Shown piece after piece: positions 24,653-31,670 of a stretch of 64,000 nucleotides of DNA (within the stretch, counting starts at the first letter, position 1; every line of letters starts with the position of its first letter). The position numbers and the translations under genes are program-made. The stretch lies in contig OZ245855.1 in the NCBI GenBank assembly GCA_965229095.1, positions 1,240,001 through 1,304,000 of the forward strand. The letters are read 5' to 3'. This DNA is from Taibaiella sp965229095. GTDB lineage: Bacteria; Bacteroidota; Bacteroidia; Chitinophagales; Chitinophagaceae. Below the pieces are notes generated by a model. The model saw only the letters and a program-made list of their open reading frames with translations, searched no databases and was not told the DNA's origin.

Positions 24653-25729
24653 ATGCAGACCAGAGGCCTTGTTTTTATTCCCGACATCAGTGGTTTTACC
24701 CGTTTCGTAAGCGAAACGGAGATAGGGCATAGCCGGATCATTATCCAGGAATTGCTGGAATTACTGATCAATGCCAATAAGATCGGGCTGGAAGTATCCG
24801 AAATAGAAGGTGATGCTATTCTCTTTTACCGTTATGGCGATATCCCCGATTTACAGGAGCTGTACCACCAGGTGGAAAATATGTTCCGGGAATTTCACAG
24901 CTACCTGGCGGGTTATGACACGCATCGTTTTTGCCAATGTAAAGCTTGTCGTTCGGCGGTACACCTCAGCCTGAAGATCATCACCCATTACGGGGAATTT
25001 ACGGAGTACCATGTGAAAAGCTTTAATAAGCTGATCGGGAAAGATATTATTGTAGCCCACCAGTTGCTGAAGAACGACATAGCCCAGCATGAGTATTGGT
25101 TGCTGACCCAGAATCTTACCAAAGCAAAAGAACCGGCTCCTTTCGCCCGTTGGATGGAATGGAACCAAAGCGTAAAGCAGGTAGAAGAAGGAGAAATCGC
25201 GTTTCATTATACACAGCTAAGCCATTTGAAAGCGGAGCTGACCCCGGTTCCCCAACTGCGCCTCGAAATAGAGGATAAGGTAAAACTGCTTTCGGTATCG
25301 CGGGAATACGATACGCACATCATCAAATTGTTTCATGCTACCGGCGATTTTAATTACCGGAGCCGTTGGCAGGAAGGCGTGCAAAAGGTAGAGGAAGTGA
25401 CCCACTTTCTGCCCAGGGTAGGTATGAAATGCCGCAGGACAATGGATAATGGCACCACTACGATCTATTCGAGCAGCTATACTTTTCATCCCGACAGGAT
25501 CGAATTCAGTGAAACAGATGAAGACAAAAAGAACGCGACACATTACCTGCTGGAGAACAAAGGGGCTGGCAAAGTTTTGCTTACCATAGATTATTATACC
25601 AGGAACAGCCCGCAGGCCGAATTTCATTTCTCGTTAAAAAAGGATGAGACGAAAGCAGCTTTGGAACGCTCCCTGCTGCGGCTGGAACAATTGCTCGGGG
25701 AGATAGATGTCCCACTCCCGGATAAATAA
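24653..25729 (+). CDS. DUF2652 protein with C-terminal SRPBCC-like domain
   Basis: 358 residues from ATG 24653 (MQTRGLVFIPDISGFTRFVS). An in-frame upstream start at 24569 would place the -7 box inside the gene. Residues 1-~200 resemble the DUF2652 family, which has an adenylate/guanylate-cyclase-like layout (FIPDISGFTRFV, SEIEGDAILFYRYGD). The metal-binding aspartates seem partly conserved, but cyclase activity has not been shown for the family to my knowledge. A Cys pair sits in FCQCKACRSA (~98-104). Residues ~215-358 look like a START/SRPBCC ligand-binding domain. It follows the PKS operon by 111 bp but appears to have its own promoter. Confidence 0.8.
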   Translation: MQTRGLVFIPDISGFTRFVSETEIGHSRIIIQELLELLINANKIGLEVSEIEGDAILFYRYGDIPDLQELYHQVENMFREFHSYLAGYDTHRFCQCKACRSAVHLSLKIITHYGEFTEYHVKSFNKLIGKDIIVAHQLLKNDIAQHEYWLLTQNLTKAKEPAPFARWMEWNQSVKQVEEGEIAFHYTQLSHLKAELTPVPQLRLEIEDKVKLLSVSREYDTHIIKLFHATGDFNYRSRWQEGVQKVEEVTHFLPRVGMKCRRTMDNGTTTIYSSSYTFHPDRIEFSETDEDKKNATHYLLENKGAGKVLLTIDYYTRNSPQAEFHFSLKKDETKAALERSLLRLEQLLGEIDVPLPDK

Positions 25730-25746
25730 ACAAAGCCGCCGCTTGC

Positions 25747-26694
25747 TCACTCTTTTAAAAACAATTCGACGATCGAGTTCTTACTGTAATTGCTGGACAG
25801 GTTGATCTCGTACTTCTTTCCCTTGTTGGTCGTGATACGCATCAGGGCCGTACAGGGCGGGTCCGATCCCATGCTTTCGGCTGCCATCTTGATTTTGTTC
25901 ATAGGCTCGTCCTTATTCAGGGAAAGGTACAGGACCAAAGGTGTTGCCGTGAGCATTTGTTTGGACAGTACGGTGTTATCGTTAAAGTATAAGGAAATAA
26001 TATCGCCGTCTACATCCTTGTTGTCATAAATCTCTACTTTGATAGAGTCCTTCTCGGCAGCAGATAGCTCGATGAGGCTTTGTATCTCGGAGGCCCGTTG
26101 CAGGTTTCTGTCGGCTACGTGCTCTTTGATCACTGCCTTTTCTGCCACCGGCGCTTTGACAACAGGTTTCGTTATGACCGGTGCTTTTTCTTCCACTTTG
26201 GCAATCGGTTGAGCCACTATCCGCGGCTTTGCCTTATTTACGGTAGCATGCGGTAATGGTTTTTCCAGGAATACTTTAACCGTAGGACAGTGAAACAAGG
26301 ACCTGGAATTATCGCTCCATTTACCGGTGAGCTGCATCGAGCTATCGGTGACTACGAGCTTGACCGCATAATTACCCAGGCAATTGCTGCCCATAAACCC
26401 CAGCTTCACCCCCAGGGTGCTGTCTTCCCTGAAATATGCTGTGGAATCTTTTTTATTGTACCGGCCTACCAGGGTATAATGCTCGTACATGTTGTTCCGG
26501 TAATACAAGTGGCTAGCTCCACTCAGGATGCTGTCCTCATGCAGGAAAAGTTCAACAACCAGTTTCTGGGGATTGGTCATCATGATGTGTTTGGCATAGT
26601 TACCTACCCAGGTACCCGATAACTCCTGTGCTGGTAAACGATTGCCCCCAAGGCAGGCCAATACCAGGGAAATGCACCAATAATATGTTTTCAT
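25747..26694 (-). CDS. secreted protein of unknown function
   Basis: 315 residues from ATG 26694; the open frame extends upstream, but only MKTYYWCISLVLACLGGNRL begins a signal peptide (cleavage near LPAQ-ELSG). A beta-rich N-terminal part (ELSGTWVGNYAKH, KLVVELFLHEDSILSGASHL) looks like a lipocalin-type or other small barrel. A Pro/Lys/Val-rich linker (about residues 155-195, repeats of the type APVxxKxV) leads to a C-terminal module (SIKVEIYDNKDVDGDIISLY) found after such linkers in many Bacteroidota exported proteins. I do not assign a function. It converges with the DUF2652 gene, with 17 bp between stops. Confidence 0.75.
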   Translation of the reverse strand: MKTYYWCISLVLACLGGNRLPAQELSGTWVGNYAKHIMMTNPQKLVVELFLHEDSILSGASHLYYRNNMYEHYTLVGRYNKKDSTAYFREDSTLGVKLGFMGSNCLGNYAVKLVVTDSSMQLTGKWSDNSRSLFHCPTVKVFLEKPLPHATVNKAKPRIVAQPIAKVEEKAPVITKPVVKAPVAEKAVIKEHVADRNLQRASEIQSLIELSAAEKDSIKVEIYDNKDVDGDIISLYFNDNTVLSKQMLTATPLVLYLSLNKDEPMNKIKMAAESMGSDPPCTALMRITTNKGKKYEINLSSNYSKNSIVELFLKE

Positions 26695-26876
26695 ACTTAT
26701 ATAAATGCAGGTAAAGGGTGAAAAATTGCCTTGAAGTTCGAAATTTTTTATTGGAAAAGGGCAACTGTTTCTGATGATGTTATATCGGAGCGCCTGGGCT
26801 GTTGCCCCGGTTTCTTTTTGCATATGGCCTTAAGCCGATACCATAATCAGGAGAACAGCGGCTATAGACATAACAA

Positions 26877-26903
26877 AACAGGCCGCCCCAAAGGCAGCCT
26901 GTT
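26877..26903 (-). terminator. terminator of the tyrosinase operon
   Basis: On the minus strand, AACAGGCTGCC and GGCGGCCTGTT pair (11 positions, one G-T) around a 5-nt loop. The T-rich TTGTTATG follows. It lies 22 bp after the tyrosinase stop. Confidence 0.75.
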
Positions 26904-26924
26904 CGCTCATTTGAACTTATAACA

Positions 26925-28553
26925 CTACACAATCTCCATGTGGAAATTTACAGGAGGCTTGCCATCGGCTTGCAGCATTTTCTTATTGGTGCCGCTCAGC
27001 AGGCCGTCGCGTCCTTTGATCTCAACCTCTACATTTTTATAGGCGCTGTTTTCCAGGCTCTCCAGCAGCTTACCCCCGATAACAGGTAGTTCGAAAAAGG
27101 CCCTTACTTCGAGGTGCGTCTGGCAGTTGGCGCAGTATTGCGAGTTCCAGCGGCTCAGTACAGCTTCTGTACCCAGGTGCAGTTTTTTGCCGCCTACCGT
27201 CATATAAGCCGATATCATGAAAGAGCCCCTGATGGGTGCTTTATTGATACCTGTTACCTTAATCAATTTGGTAGGGTAGTCTGCCTTGGCTTTCATCAGT
27301 TTGCTCTTGTCGGATTCGTCGAGCGAACCGGGGCCATAGGTATAACCCATATGCTTCTCGATATGGATGCAATCCAGGGAAGTATAAACAGGACCATCAT
27401 TATTGACACCTTTCCTGAAGGGCAGCAACTCGCTTTCCAGCGTGAGCCACGAATTGGGCGCAAAGCCCGGGGTGGGGCCCTGGCTGTCTACCGTATTGGT
27501 GCCGGGATACTCGGGGATGATCTCCAGTTGATCCGTAGCGCCATGCTTCTTTTGCCAGAGCCAGAACATGCGGTCTACATTGCAATGATGAAAATAGAAA
27601 ATAGGATCGAGGCCCGCCGTATCGTTTTCGCCCATATCCCCGTTGGCTCCTTCGATAGGAGAACGGTCGTAGTTGGGAATGTCGCAACCGCCTACGGCCA
27701 GGTGGATGCTGTTGTGCGGCGATTCCAGGGGCACTACTTTTTTATAAGAACCCGGAATAGGTTTCCCGGTAACCGGATCGACGGTCCAGCGTTCGGCGTT
27801 CCATTCGGCGGCCGAAGTGGTGTTGGAGAAAACGGTATAGTTGGGGGCTTCGAGGCAGTCCTTGTATTGTTTAGCCACATGCGTATCGATCACTTTGCCG
27901 TCCACCACGATATGAGAGTTGAGCCAGTTAAGGATATTGGCATTCAGGATTTCAACGTTCGTTTCATAATCAGGAAACTGGGCATTATGGGCTTTGGTAG
28001 CCGCAATCTCTTTTTCATTACCTACGATGCCGGACAAGGGATAGCGGACGGTCTCGTAGTTTTTAGGCTTGGAATAATTGGGATCGTCGCCGCTGATGTG
28101 GTCGGTTATGTTTACCGGGAACACAAAAGAGCGTAAAGGGTTAGGGATCTTTTTGCCATCCAGCTCGAAAAACTCGGCTGTGAGCGGCCAGGGAATACCT
28201 TTGGTGCGGGAGTACTCATCGGTTTCATCCCAGAAAGGCAGCATCACATCCTTACAGCCTTTGATGCTTTGCAAAGCCTCTTCCAGCTTTAAAAGATAGA
28301 CCCGGTGCCAGGTAGGGAACAGTACATTGCCGTGGTTGCAATAGCCGCCCCAATAGGCAGCGCTGCCCCATCCGGCGCCGCGGAAAGGCTCTCCGTGATA
28401 GCCGCCGAGCTTGAAGAAAGATTTAAGATCGGTATAAGGCAGTTCTTTAATTCCTTTCCAGGCCCGCATCAGGTCTTCAAGCGGTTTTTTATTGCCTTTT
28501 TCGTATTCGTTCTGGAGTTCCAGCAGGGAACGGCGAACTTTGATCTTTGCCAT
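26925..28553 (-). CDS. tyrosinase-family copper monooxygenase/polyphenol oxidase
   Basis: 542 residues, no signal peptide. CuA ligands are His53 (GGYHGEP), His74 and His83 (CNHGNVLFPTWHR). CuB ligands are His280 and His284 (SPHNSIH) and the HH pair 322-323 in GLDPIFYFHHCNVDR. Cys72 sits two residues before His74, the C-x-H arrangement that forms a Cys-His thioether in fungal and some other tyrosinases. The ~200-residue C-terminal part (with YCANCQTH) resembles the beta-rich C-terminal domain that shields the active site in several family members. Expected reaction: hydroxylation of phenols and oxidation of catechols to quinones with O2. It is the last gene of a four-gene leftward operon. Confidence 0.94.
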   Translation of the reverse strand: MAKIKVRRSLLELQNEYEKGNKKPLEDLMRAWKGIKELPYTDLKSFFKLGGYHGEPFRGAGWGSAAYWGGYCNHGNVLFPTWHRVYLLKLEEALQSIKGCKDVMLPFWDETDEYSRTKGIPWPLTAEFFELDGKKIPNPLRSFVFPVNITDHISGDDPNYSKPKNYETVRYPLSGIVGNEKEIAATKAHNAQFPDYETNVEILNANILNWLNSHIVVDGKVIDTHVAKQYKDCLEAPNYTVFSNTTSAAEWNAERWTVDPVTGKPIPGSYKKVVPLESPHNSIHLAVGGCDIPNYDRSPIEGANGDMGENDTAGLDPIFYFHHCNVDRMFWLWQKKHGATDQLEIIPEYPGTNTVDSQGPTPGFAPNSWLTLESELLPFRKGVNNDGPVYTSLDCIHIEKHMGYTYGPGSLDESDKSKLMKAKADYPTKLIKVTGINKAPIRGSFMISAYMTVGGKKLHLGTEAVLSRWNSQYCANCQTHLEVRAFFELPVIGGKLLESLENSAYKNVEVEIKGRDGLLSGTNKKMLQADGKPPVNFHMEIV

Positions 28554-28564
28554 AGTTTTTGGTT

Positions 28565-29038
28565 TTAAAATGTTCTTTTAAATAGGTTGAAGAAAATAGA
28601 AGAAGCACCGGAAAAGCTGTTCAGCAGGGAGCCCGAGATGATAAAGACCATACCCGTGAGTAACAGCCATTTTTCCTGTGGTAAAAGAAACCTGCCGGTA
28701 AGGATCACCACCGCACCGGAAAGACTGAGTAGGAACGGGAGATAACCTTTCTGCGGAATTTTACGGTACAGCATAAACAGGTGTATCGCCATAAAGACAA
28801 GTAGTATGGGCAGTAACCAGGGCATATAGGGCAGCTTGGCAAGACCTAAGCCGCCAAACATGCTCATGTACACGGCCCAGCACATAGGGCATTTGGGAAA
28901 AAAGGCGATCAATACGCTTGTGACAATAGAAGGCAGGGACCTGGAAGTTTTTTTGATCCTGACCAGGGCACCGTCCCTCCTGGGTTCCTGTGCTTTATTG
29001 TCGCAGCAACAGGAAGGACTTGTTCCGGAAGTACTCAT
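28565..29038 (-). CDS. small four-helix membrane protein with Cys-rich N-terminus
   Basis: 157 residues from ATG 29038 (MSTSGTSPSCCCDNKAQEPR). The N-terminus has three consecutive Cys. Four hydrophobic helices follow, the first with PKCPMCW (C-x-x-C). The layout recalls MerC-like small metal-handling membrane proteins, though I cannot claim membership. It lies 11 bp upstream of the tyrosinase gene in the same operon. Together with the thiols, this makes copper uptake or delivery to the tyrosinase a reasonable hypothesis (inference only). Confidence 0.72.
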   Translation of the reverse strand: MSTSGTSPSCCCDNKAQEPRRDGALVRIKKTSRSLPSIVTSVLIAFFPKCPMCWAVYMSMFGGLGLAKLPYMPWLLPILLVFMAIHLFMLYRKIPQKGYLPFLLSLSGAVVILTGRFLLPQEKWLLLTGMVFIISGSLLNSFSGASSIFFNLFKRTF

Positions 29039-29073
29039 AAGCAGTGGATTTAAGGTTACAGAAAACAGGTATC

Positions 29074-29505
29074 CTATTTGGATTCCGGCTGCAATACAGC
29101 ATAAAAGGAAGCGACCACACCCGCAGGACTGGTGCCGCCCTGGCCATCGGGATGCGGTATAGCTCGGGTTACGCTGCCGGTCATGGCCGGTACCTGGTGT
29201 ACCCCGTTGGGTATCTGTGGCACCAGGTAGCATAAGTAATCATAAATCCAGAGCGAGCCGCTCACGATGCCTGTTCCCTGGAACCATAAAGTAGCCGGGC
29301 AGCCATACTGAACAGAGCCTTTGAGATCAAGCTCCCAGCCGGTATCGTAGATCTTACCGGTAATAGCGCCCGATTCGGCAATATTGATCTTGAGATTGGC
29401 CCTGCCGAATTCCAATGTGTCGAAATCCGCCGACAAGTCGGGATTGTTGAGCAGGCTCCGGTAAGTCCATAGACCGGAGCCGGGCTTGTGGGATGTGTTT
29501 GCCAT
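29074..29505 (-). CDS. hypothetical beta-rich protein of the tyrosinase operon
   Basis: 143 residues, starting MANTSHKPGSGLWTYRSLLN. No signal peptide or membrane helix. The middle alternates hydrophobic and polar residues (FGRANLKINIAESGAITGKI, TLWFQGTGIVSGSLWIYDYL) as in a small beta barrel of the lipocalin/avidin type. I do not recognise a family. It sits between the DJ-1/PfpI and membrane-protein genes, with gaps of 39 and 35 bp, so co-expression with the tyrosinase is likely. A substrate-binding or carrier role is a guess. Confidence 0.72.
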   Translation of the reverse strand: MANTSHKPGSGLWTYRSLLNNPDLSADFDTLEFGRANLKINIAESGAITGKIYDTGWELDLKGSVQYGCPATLWFQGTGIVSGSLWIYDYLCYLVPQIPNGVHQVPAMTGSVTRAIPHPDGQGGTSPAGVVASFYAVLQPESK

Positions 29506-29544
29506 AATTATGACGTTTGGTTTGGTGTTTGGTTACCTGTTGGT

Positions 29545-30171
29545 TCAGATAGTATAGTAAGGCGGCAGGATCGTAAAAGGAGGCAAAGGCGCTTCCCTGT
29601 TATAGACCATGACATCCGATGTTTGTTGTGCGATCACCGTGCCATCATACTTTTCGACCAGATACAACGCGCCGTCAATGCCAGAAGTGATGCCCCCGGT
29701 AGATACGATATTCCCGTCTTCTACAAATCTTACATTTTTGATCAGGTTAATGTCCGGATACTGCTGGTGTACTGAATCGATGGCCAGGAAATGGGTCGTC
29801 GCTTTTTTACCGGATAAAAGACCGGTCTTGGCCAGGGTGTACAAGCCTATGCAAACAGACATGATCGTCTTCTTTTTCGTACCCATTGCCTTGATCCAGG
29901 CAATCATCGCCGGGTCTACTTCAAGGTCAATAATGCCGGGAATCACGATCAGGTCGGGGACCGGGCAATTGGTAATGTCATACTGCGGCGTTATCGTCAC
30001 TACTTTTCCTTCGCTGAGGATAGGGGCTTTGGTTGCCGCGACCGTATAGATCTGGTACCGGTTGTTGTTGTATGCGTTGGCCTTGAGGAATACATCGATA
30101 GGGCCATTCATGTCGACAGTTTCGACGCCGTTGTAGATAAGGACGGCGACCTTGATGGTGGACGTTTTCAT
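29545..30171 (-). CDS. DJ-1/PfpI-family protein
   Basis: 208 residues from ATG 30171 (MKTSTIKVAVLIYNGVETVD); an ATG nine bases upstream at 30180 is equally possible. It shows the class-I glutamine-amidotransferase-like fold with the nucleophile-elbow Cys in IMSVCIGLYTLAKTGLLSG, followed by ATTHF, the usual partner region (a His or Asp completes the site in relatives). Relatives include isocyanide hydratases, glyoxalase/deglycase-like proteins and AraC-fused regulators; this one lacks a DNA-binding tail. First gene of the leftward tyrosinase operon. A role in detoxifying reactive quinone or carbonyl products would fit (inference). Confidence 0.88.
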   Translation of the reverse strand: MKTSTIKVAVLIYNGVETVDMNGPIDVFLKANAYNNNRYQIYTVAATKAPILSEGKVVTITPQYDITNCPVPDLIVIPGIIDLEVDPAMIAWIKAMGTKKKTIMSVCIGLYTLAKTGLLSGKKATTHFLAIDSVHQQYPDINLIKNVRFVEDGNIVSTGGITSGIDGALYLVEKYDGTVIAQQTSDVMVYNREAPLPPFTILPPYYTI

Positions 30172-30263
30172 AGGGTGCAATATGAAGTGTTATAGGTTTG
30201 GTTTAAGCAAAAACGGATAAGGCGGTTATTGGGACAGGACGGCCTTTTTGCTTTATGGTTGCT

Positions 30264-30271
30264 CAAAACTA
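30264..30271 (-). promoter_or_regulatory. -7 box for the leftward tyrosinase operon (TAGTTTTG)
   Basis: CAAAACTA on the plus strand reads TAGTTTTG leftward, a full TAnnTTTG match about 90 bp before the DJ-1/PfpI start. The -33 position 19 nt away reads GTG instead of TTG. Confidence 0.5.
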
Positions 30272-30364
30272 TCGTTTAAAAATGAGATAACACAGCCTCT
30301 TTACCGGCAATGAAAAAAACGGGTGAAAACCACTACTGCTACAGAGGGGGCACGAAAGAGGGGG

Positions 30365-30394
30365 TTGTACAGTATTGTCAGAATTGTATTTTAG
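30365..30394 (+). promoter_or_regulatory. Bacteroidota-type promoter for the flavoenzyme operon
   Basis: TTG (30365-30367), exactly 19 nt, then TATTTTAG (30387-30394; 7 of 8 to TAnnTTTG). The predicted start of transcription is ~30400, about 50 nt before ATG 30453. It diverges from the tyrosinase operon promoter about 100 bp away. Confidence 0.6.
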
Positions 30395-30452
30395 CAGCCC
30401 GCAGATTACCACTGCAGCAACGTTATTCCAACCAAACATAACCCAACAACAC

Positions 30453-31649
30453 ATGACACAAGGCAACAGTAATCACTTCGATGTAGTGGTCATTGGCGGG
30501 GGCGCTATCGGCCTGGCCACAGCCTATCATCTCGGCAAAAGAAAAAGCAAGACACTGGTACTGGAACAGTTCGACTTTGGTAACCAATTGGGCAGCTCGG
30601 CCGGTGTTTCCCGGCAATTCCGTATCCCTTATCCCGAAGCGTATATGGTGCAAATGGCACTGGATGCACAACCTTACTGGGACGAATTGCAAAGCCATAC
30701 TAAAAAACAATTGCGCGATAAAGTAGGTACGCTGTGGTTTGGCGATCCTGCAGTGCATTCGACCGAAGGCAACATCGCGGAAGCAGAACAGGCCTTAAAG
30801 GATTTGAATGTTCCCTATACTTCGCTTACGGCAAAGGAGATTGAGGCCAAATATCATTTCAGGAACCTGCCGGATACCTATACTGGCTTATTCCAGGCCG
30901 ACGGTGCGAGCATCGATTTCAAAGCGACCATCGAAACTTTATATAAAGCGGGAAAACAAAGCCCTTATGTGACCCTGCAGGACCAGTCGCCCGTAATCGA
31001 TATTCAGCAGGATGGTAAATTGTTTAAAATAGTGACGCCCAGGGAAAGTTATATCACAGAAAAGCTGGTGATCGCCCCCGGGCCTTATATCGACAGTGTG
31101 ATCAACCACCTCCACTTTAAAGTTGCGGCTACTTACTGGAATATGTCTTCGGCTTACTTCAAAAAGACGGACCCTTCGATCCAATATCCTACCTGGTTTG
31201 TGTTCCAGAATGCAGTAGGGAAGAATGGCAACCAGTTCTACGGCTTTCCCGGTGTGATCTGGGACCATCCCGAATACATAAGGGTGGCGCCCGATTTCGT
31301 GATCGATCCTTTGGATAACCCGGACGAGCGTACTCTGGTACCCAATAAGGAGGAGCTGGCTTACACTTCTGAGTGGGTCAAAAACCATATGACAGGGCTT
31401 GATCCGGTCCCCCATTACACGTCTACTTGTCTTATAGCGCTCAGCAAGATCGCCAATAAAGAATTGCTGATCGACTTTGCGCCCTCTTATGTGCCCAATC
31501 ACAAAAACATCGTGATCTATGCTACCGGCTGGGCCGCCAAGTTTACCCCTTTCCTGGGACAGATACTTACGGAACTGGCGCTGGACGGGCATTCGAAGTT
31601 TGATATCACGCCTTTCCAATTGGGATACCATTATTTCAAAGCTATTTAA
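30453..31649 (+). CDS. sarcosine-oxidase-like FAD-dependent oxidoreductase (DAO/MSOX family)
   Basis: 398 residues from ATG 30453 (MTQGNSNHFDVVVIGGGAIG), with an N-terminal dinucleotide-binding motif GGGAIGLATAYHL. The SSAGVSRQFR phrase is the Ser/Arg-rich flavin loop of the monomeric sarcosine oxidase / N-methyltryptophan oxidase group. Near the C-terminus, TSTCLIAL places a Cys where MSOX attaches FAD covalently, while the usual G-H-G-F-K-F segment is GWAAKFTPF. It should oxidise a secondary or primary amine (amino-acid derivative) with O2, giving an imine and H2O2. It forms a two-gene operon with the next amine oxidase, 21 bp apart. Confidence 0.88.
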   Translation: MTQGNSNHFDVVVIGGGAIGLATAYHLGKRKSKTLVLEQFDFGNQLGSSAGVSRQFRIPYPEAYMVQMALDAQPYWDELQSHTKKQLRDKVGTLWFGDPAVHSTEGNIAEAEQALKDLNVPYTSLTAKEIEAKYHFRNLPDTYTGLFQADGASIDFKATIETLYKAGKQSPYVTLQDQSPVIDIQQDGKLFKIVTPRESYITEKLVIAPGPYIDSVINHLHFKVAATYWNMSSAYFKKTDPSIQYPTWFVFQNAVGKNGNQFYGFPGVIWDHPEYIRVAPDFVIDPLDNPDERTLVPNKEELAYTSEWVKNHMTGLDPVPHYTSTCLIALSKIANKELLIDFAPSYVPNHKNIVIYATGWAAKFTPFLGQILTELALDGHSKFDITPFQLGYHYFKAI

Positions 31650-31670
31650 ACCAAATAAATAACCAAAACG

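Noticed and set aside
27114..28136. 340-residue open frame opposite the tyrosinase gene
   Set aside because: Complement shadow of the tyrosinase coding sequence, with no domain and codon bias of an antisense frame.
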